Below, piece after piece: positions 52,842 through 64,000 of a DNA stretch of 64,000 nucleotides. The DNA lies in assembly GCA_037953625.1 (NCBI GenBank), contig CM075655.1, positions 27,980,001-28,044,000 on the forward strand, in the 5' to 3' direction. The position numbers and the translations under genes were made by a program. Every line of letters begins with the position of its first letter. The first letter of the stretch is position 1. Source of the stretch: Crotalaria pallida (lineage: Eukaryota; Streptophyta; Magnoliopsida; Fabales; Fabaceae). Under the pieces are notes generated by a model, which searched no databases, was not told where the DNA came from, and saw only the letters and a list, made by a program, of their open reading frames with translations.

Positions 52842-53389
52842 GACCATCTTACCCCTCACCCACTCTATAAAAAGTGACACTTGGCCTCCCTCTAGGGGAA
52901 CGAAAATTTAGCTCTCCATCAACACCCTTCACTCTCAGCACCCTAGAAAACACACGCATGACCTTATCATTTCTCATCATCAACGCTCTAGAGCCTAAAG
53001 AGCCATGCCACCCACAGAACCCAAAAAACACCCCTAACACCCTTAGCAACCTGATTAGTCTCAACGTTAGTTCTAAGCAACCAAGAAAAATATCAAAACC
53101 AACAAACACCAGAAACATCATAGAATATATAATCACTCCATCACTCTACTTCTTAACAAAACTTACCATATTCATACACTTAGACTAATTTTCCTTGAAA
53201 TCCCCTTTGTGACATGGGTTAAGAGCACCTCGGTCGATCCTTCCGATGATTCTTCATGATGCTCCATCTGTTCTCTCCAAGCCACAGAGGCATGGATTCG
53301 GTACTTCTACATACATCTCTCAAGCTTACGAACTTAGAACCTCAATTTTTATTATTAAACCCCTTTTACACAAAGTGGTCCAAAACAAT

Positions 53390-53407
53390 TGGCGACTCCA
53401 CTGGGGA
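53390..53407 (+). promoter_or_regulatory. Primer-binding site (Arg-tRNA type)
   Basis: TGGCGACTCCACTGGGGA two bases after the LTR. TGGCGACTC-type sites are characteristic of Ogre-like elements, which prime from tRNA-Arg. Confidence 0.8.
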
Positions 53408-56036
53408 GATGTATGTATTGAAGTTTATGAGAATGAAAGAACAGAGAAGGGTCATAAAGAAAAAGGAGCATCAAGGAAGGTGTCTAAGCATCTATAAAAA
53501 AATAACAGTTTTTTCTCCTTTTACAGAGCGTACAAGGTACACATTGTTGAAAAAAATAAAAGTTACATTTCTTGGGGAGATGCCGATAAAATTGGAAAAA
53601 TAATGATGAGGGAGAATCGCGTATGTAAAAAAGGGAAGGAAGGTAAAATCAAGGTTGTAAGCTTTTGGGCTCTTATCATACATTCCAGATCCAAGACAAG
53701 TTAAGCAATCAACAAAATGAAAGCATACCTAAAGGCAGACATTCTTTGTTATAGGAGGTAACAAAATAAAACACAAGAAAATATTATAGTAGAAAAGGAA
53801 AGAAAGGAGGGCTCAACAATGTTCATCTCAAAGCAAAAGGAAAGAATGGATTGAAGTGCAACTCATTAGTAAGTCATCTCGGACAGTCACTACGAGTCAA
53901 CTCAGTCACAGCGAGCCAACTCAGAGGGCCACAGCGAGTTGACTCGTCACCAAGCACCGTCTTCGCCGTTCGTTGACGCCAACGCCGTGAACACTATCGC
54001 CTCGCGGTCGCTTCACACACCACCATGTCGTGGATGCCGTGAGCGAGGCCACCCCCTCCGTACAACATGTGGTCGACCAAAGAGAGAGAAAAGAGGGGTG
54101 TTTATAGCATAGCAAGTCAAATTTCATTGGACAAACACAAGGAAAGGGAGTGAAAGGGATGTTTCCAAATGGGTTGGTTAAGTCTTCTATGTTCAAAAGA
54201 AAGAAGTGGATTTTACATACTTTGGGGAACTATAATGAGTGGAGAATTTAAAGAAAGAAAAATAGATGGCTTAGAGAAGAAAGTGTTGAGAAGAGTGTTG
54301 TGTTGGGAAGAATAAAATTTTGGATTTTAACCTCTGAGTAAAAGAAAAAGGACGAGAGACAGAGAAAGGAAGGACTTTCCGGTTATTGTGGGTAGCAAGG
54401 AGGAAAGGGACCTAACATTGACCAAGTCTAAATTTTTGAGCTGAACAAAAGGGGAGCAGTGTTCAGAGAAATAAAAAAAAAGAGTTAAAAGTATTGAAGA
54501 TATGGCATCCAAGAAAGAGGTGGATAAGGACATGTTTTGGGCAACGTGTACATGGAACAAAAGAAGAGAAAACTTGATTTTACTCAGCTAAGTTCTTTAT
54601 CTATTTTGACTTTTTCAACTTATTATTTGTTATTTATTACACTTTTGTTATTATGCTAAACAACTCCCAATCTTTTATTATTTTCTTATATGTTTGTCAC
54701 TGCTCATAAGTGTGGCGCTAATTTTTAATTATTAATATTGCATACAAATCCCTATTACATGAATTTCATTATTTAACAAACTTAAAACATAGAACAAAAT
54801 TTTTGAGCTTTAGTTAAACCTAGAGCACGCAAGAATGCCCTTTACGTCTAGGGTGGATGCCGAAGGGAAAAGTACGTCCTTCACGTCCCAAAGCGAAACA
54901 TCTAAGGTGGGCAAGAATGCCCTTCGCGTCCAAAGCGGAATGCCCAATTGGGGAAGTATGCTTCCCATACCCAAGAGCGAGAAGTTACACTCTCCATAAC
55001 TTTATAAGAAGGGTGTTCCTCTGTACATGATTTTGCATGATGTTAAGTAGTAGAACCTGAATATCTAATTGATGCAAGAATACTGGTTGAGAAATTATTA
55101 TGTTATTAGGTACATAGAGCAAAATATTTGAGTTGTATTTTATGTTTCAAAGATAGCCAAAGCGGAAATGAACTCTCTTCATGCTCAAAGGCGATATACT
55201 TAAAGTGGGAAAGTGTGATCCTCACGCCCAAGAGCGAGAGGCCCGAAGGCGGGACCAAGTGGTAAAATACACTCGAAGCAGGATGCCCACTTCCCTAGAA
55301 AAGACAAAACGCTCTCTAAAAAGCAAGATAGCATTAAGTACGCTCAGCGGAAATGCACGCTCTGAACAAAACAGCAAACAATGCACGCTCTGAACAACGC
55401 AACGAAAAGCACGATCTCGATGAAACAAAATGAGTGTATTTTTCTTCAAATGAATATCAGAAGCACAGTTCCATAGAAATGCTCAATAAAGGAAGTGACT
55501 GAAGAAGATATCATAAAAACAAAAAAAAAACGTTTCAGGGACACCCAAAAGCGAGATACCCAAGGGCGGAAAGAACGCTCTTCACGGACGCCTATAGCAA
55601 GAAAGCAATCATTGTCATCAGACAAAAAAAAAGAACATGAATCATGGAAAAAGAAGTTGGACAAGAGAAGAAGTGGATGACATGCTCAAGAATTTTCAAA
55701 ACGAGGGAAATGCTACCACTCTGATGGAAAGACACTCTGGTACGAAAATCAGTTCCTGTGGAACGGTGAAACGGTGTAAAATATGCTCAGCGAAGAATGG
55801 ACGCTCTGAGCAACAAAGCAGAAAACATACTCTAGATGAACCATAAAGGCATGCATGAAGATCAGAAGCAGGAAAATACACTCTTTAAGAAAACACCCAA
55901 AATAAAAAAGAACGTTCTCCACGTCTAAAAGTGGACGCCCAGAGTAGGAAAGTAATCTCATGTGTCATCAGATAAATAACAAGTATTCTTCACATCTGAA
56001 AGTGGATGCCCAGAGTGAGAAAGCAACCACGTGTCA
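53408..56036 (+). other. Left interior of the Ogre/Tat-like element
   Basis: No gag or pol domain was recognised in any frame. From about 54830 it is a field of degenerate short repeats built on phrases such as AAGCGAGA, GCCCAGAG-GGAAAG and CGCTCTGAACAA, spaced tens of bases apart. CGAGTCAACTC-type repeats occur at 53885-53945. Short open frames here are not supported as genes. Confidence 0.6.
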
Positions 56037-56466
56037 TGTAACACTCCTTGTATATCATCTTACTTTATAAGAAAAGTAATAAGTTTATGATTACCTGGAC
56101 TTGTCATTGTTGGAAAAAAGATCTGAAAATAAAATTTTCCCTTCATTTGAAAATTCCTTTTTCAAAAATTTGATTAATAATGAATTTGACTAATAAAATC
56201 AGAGTTTGCGGAAACATAATAAATTAATGATATTATACTCTCAAAATATATCAAGTGTGACAAGTCCATGGATACCAAATATGTATTATTATAAAACTAA
56301 ATTCATTCTATGATACATCTCTCAAAATATGTATAATATAGATACTACTAAAAATAGAAATGTTATAGAGCTGGTCACTGATCCTCTGTCCATACATCCA
56401 TCTGGTCGGATCCTCGATATCTGCACAAAGGGTTCTCAACACACACTATCTATACTCTGCATGCAC

Positions 56467-58132
56467 CTAAGGGTCATCTCCCTTCACTAACTTTTGTGCA
56501 AGCTAAATATACGATCAACACCTAATAAGGGCATGGGGGTTAGTTATAAATATTCGCATAATCAAATGAGAATAAAACTAACATACACAAGTAATCATGT
56601 AGCAAATCAGAATGCATAACCATATGAGCACACCCGGTTAATTATAATAAGTCTTTCAATGCAGGTGGCATTATGCATGCTTTCTATTTCACAATCTTGA
56701 GGCCTCCAATACTAATCAATCTCGGACGTCCATCCAATACACCAATGTGTTCCCAGAACACTAACATATGTTCCCAGAATGTATAGCAAACCATACTTGG
56801 AATATAAACAAGCACCACTCCCAGAGTGTGCATCACGTTCCCAGAACGCATCAAAGGAACCATGTCCCAGACACTGGCCACATTCCCAGAATGTGTCATC
56901 AAGTAGGTTGCACACCAATGTGTTCCCAGATCACATCAAAGAAACCATGTCCCAGACACTGGCCACATTCCCAGAATGTGTCATCAAGTAGGTTGCATCA
57001 ATTTGGTACTCCCAGAGTACCCTCCTCATGTTCCCAGAACATGACAAATGATCCTTGCCAACCTATTTCATCACCTTTCACCATGCATGAATGCACACAT
57101 AATTATTAAGGTTGGTCTTTCCATTAATTCCATTATTATGACTTAGAAAACACAACTTCTGAATGATATCTTAAGGTATAACTTTACTCATAAAATTCAC
57201 CCTTGAATTTAAGTTAAACATATGCTCATAGACCTGGATTGAAAGAATATAATTATTGGTATTAACAATCCTTACTCAAAAACTTAACTTTTATTTTTAA
57301 GTCTCAGGTACTAATCGGTTACATCATAACATAACCGGTTAGAATTACAGACCTGAATTTAAAACCACTGATTTTCAAAGAATCTTTTCTTGAATTCTCT
57401 ACTCAATCCAATAACAAAGTCTTAGCATAACAGAATACCTCAAGTTCAACACATAATATCATTCAAAAGATCTAAGTCATAATCCAATTTCATTTATGCA
57501 TAATTTCCTCTTGAAATTATCATTTAATATTAAGGTATTAACTCATCACCTCCAATCTAAACCAAACAGTGCTCAATCACATAGTTTTAGATTGGTTTTT
57601 ATATGAAATTCTAGCTTAAACTTGAGTATAAATGGTATGAACACTTAGTCAATTTCAGAAACCTTTTTCTTTTGAAAACTGATAGTATCTAACCGGTTAC
57701 AGCCTCAGACTAACCGGTTAGATTATGCAGAAAATACACTGAAAAGTGGGGTTTTGCATACCATTCTTTCCAATACTCAAATCTAACCTATTTTCATCAT
57801 TAACCAAAGTTTAATACCTTTAAGTACACGTGTTTAAACACTTAAACATATCACAAATTCATGCATGCAAAATCATCATACCCAAAAGTGCATAAATCAC
57901 ATATTTCACAACTTAATGCATCAATTCACATAATATCCAAATAAGTCATGAAATTGTCATCACAATAGCTTGCATGCATCATATTATAATTGCTCAAAAT
58001 CAAAAATGAGCTAAAGTTGGCCTCCAAGCCATAAAACTAATTCAAGCTATGCCCTTAGAGTCTCTTGGTGACTCATCCTATTTACCAAACATGTTTATCC
58101 TCACTCTAGCAAATAGTAAGCTTCTCCCTTAC
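56467..58132 (-). other. Predicted LTR leader intron (minus strand)
   Basis: Donor AAG|GTAAGGGAG at 58133/58132 and acceptor CCTTAG|GTGCATGCAG at 56467/56466 on the minus strand. Length is 1666 bp, close to the 1656 bp of the 20950-22605 interval, and the TCCCAGA hairpin array lies inside it. Confidence 0.4.
56747..57042 (-). repeat. Hairpin array, constant core TCCCAGA
   Basis: Eleven short modules with core TCCCAGA and differing arms. Examples (left/right): GTGT/ACAC at 56747-56761, CGT/ACG near 56836-56848, CACAT/ATGTG at 56880-56896 and again near 56964-56980, GGTAC/GTACC at 57005-57021, CATGT/ACATG at 57028-57044. A few are imperfect (near 56767, 56862, 56929). Part of the array (about 56855-56915) is tandemly duplicated at 56940-56999. 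Confidence 0.8.
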
Positions 58133-58809
58133 CTTAAAGTTGTGCTTGATGAGTATCAACACAGGGACAGCAAGATCAATACAGAGAAACCCAAAAATCA
58201 CAAATTCTGCTCTCATGCAGGACAGTTTTGGTAAGGTTCATAAATTAGAGATTTTGACACATGAAAAGGAGAAACAAATTGGGGAAAATGGTTAGATTGT
58301 GTTCTATGCAACATGCATGAAAGGGTGAAACCAATTTGAGACTCGGAGAGGGTTTTTACTTACTCAAATCGAAGCTTAAAGTAAGCTCCAGAAACCAGAA
58401 ACTTGACTCTGCAGATTTGAATCCCTAACTTTGTGGTTCGATTTGTCCCAACCCAGAAACTCTCAGACTATGATTTTTGTGTCTCTGTAAAGCTTGAAGA
58501 TTAAACTTTAAAATAGTGTATCACTCAAACTCTAACTCTCGGAATCAAAGGAACACGAAGAGGACGGATTCAGAAACCCTAAACAGAGCATCAACACTTC
58601 AAGGAGCAAAAATGGAGCTTATTTCGTGCAAGGGAAGCTATTTATAGGCAAATCAAAGTGCCATGAATCAGGACACGTTGATTCCACTGAGATTTGAGTG
58701 GGATTCATGGCGATTAAGGGATTAATCAAGTGATTACTCATCAAAACGCACTAACCCAATTTTTTGGGTTCATCGTCTAACCGGTTACAGGGCACATCTA
58801 ACCGGTTAG
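57311..58809. repeat. Paired TAACCGGTTA palindromes
   Basis: Three pairs at 57311-57342, 57689-57721 and 58777-58809. In each, CTAACCGGTTA and TAACCGGTTAG (one with a T/C change) are separated by 10-11 variable bases, giving centre-to-centre spacing of 20-21 bp and an 11-bp stem if folded. Confidence 0.75.
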
Positions 58810-59066
58810 ATGTTGTGTAAAATTCAAAAATTCAGTTTTTAATTCCTTTCCCTCCAAAAAATTTTCTAATATTATTATTAGGTCCTAATTCAAGGATTAA
58901 ACTATAAAAATTATATTTTCACATAATTTACTCATTTAAAATATTTATTAATTAAACGCACATTATTTATGTAATTAAACAATTAAAAGAAAACCTTATA
59001 ATTTAGAAAAATAAATTTTTATTATATAAATATAAATATTCAAGGGACAAAATTAGGGGTGTTACA

Positions 59067-61299
59067 TGTCACCAGATAAATAACAAGTCCAGAAATTATG
59101 GAAAGACAAGTTCGCTGGGACAGGACTAAGACGGAGGCGGAAGGAATCTACCCCACTAATGAAAGTGACGCTCTAACAAGAAAAATCAATTATTCTCTAA
59201 GAAGCAAAGTGGTGAAATATGCGCCCAGCGGAGAACGCGCGCTCTGAACAACAAAGCGAAAAGCACGCCCACGAAGAGATAGAAAGAACAAGCCTATGAA
59301 CTACAGTAAATTAAAGAAAATCAACTTGGATAAAATTTGGAAAGGACACTCTCGCATAAAAGATCAAACATTCGCTGAGAAGAGTTACAAAGGGAAAATG
59401 TACGCCCTGATCAACAAAGCACTCAGCGGGATATTGTAGCTTGACCAACAAAGCACTCAGCGATCGAGCACTCAGCGAAGAATCTACGCTCTGACCAACG
59501 AAGCATAAAGCGCGCTCTCAATAAATCAGAAAGACAATGGAGGCACCCGAAAGCAAGAAGCTACGCTCTCCATAATGAGACGCCCGAAAGCGAGACACAT
59601 GAAGGCGATAAATTATCCGAAGACGGGAAATGCGCTTCGACCAATAAAGACGCTGCAACCCAGACAAGCATAGAAGGTGGAAAAACTGCTAAAAAGCTAA
59701 GTATTATGTTTAACATAATTTTTATTTGACATATTACCTGCACATTTACTATTCCAATATTTGCCAACACGCAATGAAATTAATCATATAGATTATTAAT
59801 GTTGATAAGCATCAATTTAGTATGTTATCATGCATGTATGTTTAGAGAATATATTATGACTAGAGCCGGTCAAGACTTAGGCGTGATGGTTTACCGCCCC
59901 TAAGTACGCCCAGCATAATGCATGAAATAAAATTATCAATAGGGGGCTTCATGTGTGACGGTCTTAACCTCCCTCAAGCAAACCTAGCTAAACCAAAAAT
60001 GAACTTGATGCGCGACGGTTTTACCTCCCCCAAGCAAAGCTAAAAACATAAGCAGGCGTGTTAGTATAAACCTCCCCCGAGAAAAACACAATAAGAAAGA
60101 TATGATATCTTTGCATTATTTTAATTATTCATTAATTTGATAGAAATTTAATCATTGCCTCTGGATGAGCATTTAAGATGTGGGAAACTAAGCGCTTACG
60201 TTTAAGATACAGATAAACATATAAACAAACGCTTGAATGACTAGTCCTGAGCATTTGTCAGAGGGCCGACGGAAGTTTGGCCGTGTGGAAAATAAAAAGA
60301 AAAAAGAGAAAGAAAAAAAAAGAGAAGAAACAAAAAGAGAAAAATAAATAGTTTTCCACCCGCCAGGCGAGGCCACATAAAAAAATCCAAATGGTTGAGC
60401 GGGTGTCGTCCCCACATTTGCGATAAATATAAAGAATATCCGAAGGATCGCGATTGGATGTCATTCCCCGCCTTCGGATGGATAAGTCTAAGTGTACAGA
60501 GGCCACCCACTTATGACTCAGAATTACAAATACTTGAATGACTAGTCCTGGGTATTTGTAGGAGGTCCCCAAGCGTTCAAAGGCAACAGACTTGTCAAGC
60601 GCTACGGATAAAGACCACCAAAACAGATAATCCAAATGGTTGAGCGGGCTATGTTCCCCACATTTGCGATAGAAAAATCTAAACGTAAAGAGGCAAGAGC
60701 CTCACTTAAGACACAAATAATTTCCACATCTTAATGCTTAAAATGCCAAATGCATGAATAGGCATGAATAGTCACATGGATAATTGCGTGAATAATTGCA
60801 TGAATTTAATCTTGTTTGATTCCTCCTTGATAAATAAAAGACAGTATTGGAGCGACCTTTCTTATTTCAGGGGAAAAGGGGTCGTCATCACCTCTTAGAT
60901 ACTCCCCTCTAAATGATCCAACAGCAAAGTCCACTTCAAGTCTTCAACCACAAAAACATAAAGAGAAGAAAAAGGGTCACCCCAAAGCGGAAAAGCATAC
61001 TGAAACATGAAGGAGCACGACCTAAGCGGATCAAACCAGCAAAAAGAATCTCCATGACACAAGGCGTACTGAAGAGTTGGCAAAGCGCAACAATGACTAG
61101 GGGGCTACCCCACGACGAGACAATGACGCTGGCTCATGAACTATCAGAAAGGGAAGTTTTCAACCTTTCAAATCTTTTCCTTTAATTTTATATACATGCG
61201 TACTTTTATTTATGCAATTTTTAACATAAAGATTATGTCCCTTGAAGATGTTATGCACTTGAGAAAGAATAAATTCTTCCTCAAGTGCAAGGGGGCTAT
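59067..61299 (+). other. Right interior of the Ogre/Tat-like element
   Basis: It continues the short-repeat field (CGCTCTGACCAA, AAAGCACTCAGCG at 59180-59650), then AT-rich text and CCTCCCC-AGCAAA repeats near 59890-60090. A duplicated block lies at 60230-60700. The polypurine tract AAGGGGGCTAT ends at 61299. No conserved protein was found; the frame at 60913-61185 is Lys-rich but has no family I recognise. Confidence 0.6.
60230..60690 (+). repeat. Imperfect tandem duplication (about 0.25 kb)
   Basis: CTTGAATGACTAGTCCTG is at 60232-60249 and again at 60533-60550. AAATGGTTGAGCGGG is followed by CCCCACATTTGCGATA near 60389-60426 and again near 60634-60671. The two blocks differ by indels. Confidence 0.7.
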
Positions 61300-62150
61300 T
61301 GTTTGGACCCGTTTTTTATTACGGGACATAATCTATATTTAACGATTTAATCTTGTAGAAAAGATAAGATAATCATATTTGCAACCAAGACGAAAGGAGA
61401 AACGGTAAGATATTTAGTGGGCCCATGCCGCCTCGGTGTAGGACGGCACATCGGCGGTACCACTAAGTTGGGAACTTCATGGACTACGTGGCTTAGAAAG
61501 CTTTGGATGGAGGAAAGTGCACAAGGCGTTAATGCCATGACAAAGCGCCTTCATGGTAGATAATGGATGGGGACGCTCTGACAGCCATGACGCTCTGAGA
61601 CCTAGGATGCCTTAGGACAAAGCCACTCTAACCTGACCGTGTAGGAACCTACAATCGGTGGGTGAAATAACTAGGATACACTAGGAGAACACCTAGAAGG
61701 GGGGGTTGAATAGGTGTTAGATAAACCTTGAAAGATTTTCGAAAGAAACAAATCGAAACGATTAAAACAAATGATTTTCTCAAAATTCTCTTAGTCTTAA
61801 TCGATTAAATCAAAATGTTAATCGATTAAAACTTCATGCTAATCGATTAATAGAATGGCTAATCGATTATTGCCGAAAGCTTGATTAAAATTAATCGATT
61901 AATGAAAACAGTTACTCGATTAATCACTGTTAAAACTGAAAAATCACTTTTCAATCAAATACGAAAATCAATCAATTAACACATATGATCAGAGATTAAG
62001 CGGAATTGATTAACACCAATATTCTTATTGATTACCTAGGTTATGAAAATGATTTTCCCCAAATCAATTTACACAATTAAGATTCAATTCAATCAATTAT
62101 GAAAATCAATCTTTTCTAGGTTTTCAACCAAGAACACAATGAATGACTTG
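61300..62150 (+). repeat. Start of the 3' LTR, Ogre/Tat-like element
   Basis: Parallels 50549-51700 but lacks the CGCTCACC array. It includes AACACCTAGAAGG and three TAATCGATTA-type palindrome pairs at 61798-61923. It is cut by the LTR at 62151; ACTTG (62146-62150) is the expected target duplication. Confidence 0.85.
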
Positions 62151-62470
62151 TGTAACACCCTCACAAATATATAGTTTAATTACTAATAATTAAGTTGATT
62201 TTTACTTAGGACTTGAAAATTTCGTTTTAAAACTTAATGAAAATCCGACAGAGTTTCCTCTGTTTATCGGACTTCCCAAAAATTTAGAATTTTCACCTGT
62301 CAAACCAGTACAATCCAGAAAAACATTTCAACTTCTAAATATAATAATTAACTTTACCAGCCCTAACAACGACATATAACAAACTCGAGCTTACAGTGAT
62401 TAGATTATTTCAAAAACCCAAAATAGATTAATTATAATAAAATGACCATAATACACTCTAAACTAAATTA

Positions 62471-62535
62471 CACTCCACGGTGTGGAGTGCACTCCTGCTC
62501 GGCCAGTAATAGTGCAATCTCAATCTCTGTACCTG
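62471..62535 (-). promoter_or_regulatory. Conserved LTR leader block, minus strand
   Basis: On the minus strand: acceptor CAG at 62535-62533, GTACAGAGATTGAG, then GGCCGAGCAGG and four bases later an 8-bp stem CACTCCAC/GTGGAGTG (62489-62482 with 62478-62471) around the triloop ACC. Same layout as 391-453 and 22601-22667 with a different stem. Confidence 0.6.
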
Positions 62536-63676
62536 TAAAGGATAGTAAGGGAGTGAGCATTGCACATGAAATAGGAAAGCAGTTTCTCATTAGACATAAT
62601 TACCCACTAAGCCAGACACAATTATCAATTTGGTCATATAGCACAATTTATTCACAGGCAATTATCATGCATTCACAATTTGGAAATCCATTTCAGATTT
62701 CATTTATATATCTCATTTCTTATCATTTTGTTTCACCTTTCATCTTTTTATTTCCATTTTCATTACCTTCACTTACTCATATTATCAGTTTTCAACTCAT
62801 AACCATAAGTCATACACTCTTTCAAAATCATACACCGTATGTCACCTCACAAACAGAGGCTAACATACCCAAATAACATCGTATGTCTCCTCACGGTCAG
62901 AGGACAACACACACACATCTCATCATCTTTTAAATCATTTTATGTTTTCTTTACCATTAGGGATTAGCGCACCTGTTAGGCATTTCACACCCACTAGGAC
63001 TTTCACCCAATCCAGGTAACTTTCCACCTATTAGGCCACGGTTGACACCCATTAGGACTAAAAGCAACATCTCAGCTCTTTTACCATCACATTCACATTT
63101 TCTCTTTTCAAAACTTTTATTATTGTGCAGCATGATTGATCCATTGGATACCCCCGCCTAACGGGCATTTACGGGACCTAATAGGTAACTTGCACCTGGA
63201 TTGGGTAACTTGTGCCTAATGGGTAACTTGCACCTAACAGGGCACCTAATGGGTCGGTGTATCCCAAGGATCAATCATAGCTGCAACTTTAATCATTTTT
63301 ATAATTCCATTTATTTATATTCAAAACAATTATCACACTTAGAATCATTGGCAACATTACTTGCATTATCACATAAAAGTAAAATCCACATATATTCCAA
63401 ATAACTCACAAATTAGATCAATTGCTCACATTAACAGATATTCACCAATTCAATCCACATTTACTATAAAGAGCATTTAGCATTAATACATACCAATTTC
63501 TATGCATTCTCAAGGTTTACTTTTTATTTCTTTAATTAAATCAAACTACTCTATTCCTTCATAATCCTAGGGATTTAATAACACCAAAATAACATATAAA
63601 TCCTAGCAAGCTCTTATGAACTAATTTGAACCTATTCCCTAGAACAAACCAATGCTCACTATATCCACTCCCTTAC
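62533..63676 (-). other. Predicted LTR leader intron (minus strand)
   Basis: Donor CAAG|GTAAGGGAG at 63676 and acceptor CCTTTACAG|GTACAGAG at 62533 on the minus strand, 1144 bp apart, bracketing the foldback array at 62971-63244. Confidence 0.45.
62971..63244. repeat. Large foldback of short units
   Basis: The left arm (62971-63035) reads in order CCTGTTAGG, CCACTAGG, CCCAATCCAGG, CCTATTAGG. The right arm (63177-63244) reads CCTAATAGG, CCTGGATTGGG, CCTAATGGG, CCTAACAGGG, i.e. the same units inverted and in reverse order. The unit-specific bases match across the arms. A spacer of about 140 bases lies between them. Confidence 0.7.
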
Positions 63677-64000
63677 CTTGATTTTCCAAAGACACGCTCC
63701 TTTTTGTGCGACACTGTCCAAAAGTATCCTAGCCCATTGCTTACACGTGGCGACAAGTTCTCAAGCTCCTTCGTCGTCTAATCATATTATATAAAATAAA
63801 TAATAATCAATATAATATGCCAAATCTTATTTCACAACACTCAATCATCATTTAACCCTGTTCAGTTATGCTAATTTGATATCGATATCGGAGTAGTTAT
63901 TAGATCTATGACGTTAAAAATATATTTTGTTATGTACAACTTACCTAATAAGGGACTATTCAGTATTCGTTAAACACATTTTAAAATCAATTAGTAGCCT

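Larger units (their letters stand above)
50549..53387 (+). repeat. 5' LTR of the Ogre/Tat-like element
   Basis: About 2.84 kb, TGTGTGGACCC to CAAAACA. It contains a CGCTCACC-rich array (50890-51110) and a segment 51256-52841 bounded by 12-bp perfect inverted repeats ATAGGTGTTAGA/TCTAACACCTAT. That segment carries paired TAATCGATTA palindromes. The exact 3' boundary is set by the primer site and is accurate to a few bases. Confidence 0.8.
56037..59066 (-). mobile_element. Solo LTR nested in the Ogre/Tat-like element
   Basis: About 3.03 kb with TGTAACA/TGTTACA-type ends and TGTCA duplications at 56032-56036 and 59067-59071. Minus-strand reading begins TGTAACACCCCTAATTTT, which resembles the start of the 19761 family. 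On that strand there is a donor-like AAG|GTAAGGGAG (58132) and an acceptor-like CCTTAG|GTGCATGCAGAG (56467). Paired TAACCGGTTA palindromes and a TCCCAGA hairpin array lie inside. The open frame at 58049-58234 is not convincing. Confidence 0.88.
50549..64000 (+). mobile_element. Ogre/Tat-like LTR element lacking recognisable gag-pol; 3' end outside window
   Basis: The left LTR (50549-53387) and the start of the right LTR (61300-62150) share TGT-TGGACCCGTTTTTTATTAC and over 800 bases of following text. Primer site TGGCGACTCCACTGGGGA (53390-53407) is of the Arg-tRNA type used by Ogre-like elements. AAGGGGGCTAT (61289-61299) is the polypurine tract. The interior (53408-61299) minus a nested solo LTR is about 4.9 kb and shows no conserved protein. 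It is probably a non-autonomous derivative. The right LTR is interrupted at 62151. Confidence 0.82.
62151..64000 (-). mobile_element. LTR of a 19761-like family, minus strand, runs off the window
   Basis: It starts TGTAACACCCTCAC and, on the minus strand, ends like the LTRs at 871 and 22974: the reverse of 62230-62330 matches the CTGACAGGTTTTTAG...CCGGAAAACAGAGGAAACTCTGCCGG text near 22813-22873. Minus-strand landmarks are an acceptor-like TTTACAG|GTACAGAG (62533), GGCCGAGCAGG (62504-62494) plus hairpin, a foldback array (62971-63244) and a donor-like AAG|GTAAGGGAG (63676). Confidence 0.85.

Noticed and set aside
58049..58234. Small gene inside the solo LTR
   Set aside because: 61 codons with no family, lying across the predicted donor site of the LTR on the opposite strand.
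60913..61185. Lys/Arg-rich 90-codon protein upstream of the polypurine tract
   Set aside because: Low-complexity composition and no domain; it could be a decayed element gene, but the evidence is too weak.

Overview
This window is repeat-dense nuclear DNA of a flowering plant, probably a eudicot and possibly a legume (a weak inference from element style). I see no ordinary host gene, tRNA, rRNA or CRISPR array. The evidence is overall AT-richness, TG...CA LTR retrotransposons with iMet, Arg-like and TGGCGCCG primer-binding sites, a plant L1-type LINE, and a long-TIR DNA transposon. Almost every base belongs to a mobile element, and the nesting can be read from matching target-site duplications (TSDs).

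Left half (1-32141). The 3' part of an LTR ends at 871. It interrupts an old minus-strand long LTR (872-3452 plus 30647-32141). That LTR contains a plus-strand solo LTR of the same family (3453-30646, TSD TATAT), which was itself hit twice. The first hit is a minus-strand element with two 5.5-kb LTRs around only 1.06 kb of internal DNA (3459-15584, TSD GTAAC). The second is a 9.3-kb element whose only recognisable gene is gag (19761-29025, TSD AATGA).

Middle (32142-50548). After about 0.9 kb of unassigned DNA comes a full-length minus-strand LINE with intact ORF2 (33059-37992, 16-bp TSD), then a roughly 700-bp poly(A) retroposon nine bases away. A DNA transposon with roughly 345-bp TIRs follows. 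It was split by a very young Tat-lineage Ty3/gypsy element (39809-50201, TSD TAAAG, LTRs identical by eye). That element encodes gag-protease-RT-RNaseH-second RNaseH, then an in-frame TAG, then integrase. On the opposite strand it carries a spliced gene with a 'putative gypsy type transposon' domain and a coiled coil.

Right half (50549-64000). An element with an Arg-type (Ogre/Tat-like) primer site and no recognisable gag or pol sits in the right TIR of the DNA transposon. It contains a 3-kb minus-strand solo LTR (56037-59066, TSD TGTCA). Its 3' LTR is interrupted by another minus-strand LTR that leaves the window (62151-64000).

The most unusual signal lies inside the LTRs. Several LTR families carry arrays of tiny hairpins whose central core is constant while both arms change together so that pairing is kept: cores AGGCCTTCGATTTGGTGGAG, TGGTTGTATTGAC, TCCCAGA, and a CAG core in a GC-rich block. 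In three LTRs these arrays lie between a good 5' splice site (AG|GTAAGG) and a 3' splice site ((C/T)AG|GT(A/G)CA), so they look like contents of a leader intron. In three LTRs the downstream exon has a shared GGCCGAGCAGG motif followed by a triloop hairpin whose stem sequence differs in each LTR. Two other LTR families carry paired 10-bp palindromes (TAATCGATTA or TAACCGGTTA) about 21 bp apart. I read this as a possible undescribed structured-RNA or structured-DNA module system of plant LTR retrotransposons. Function is inference; the compensatory changes are directly visible.
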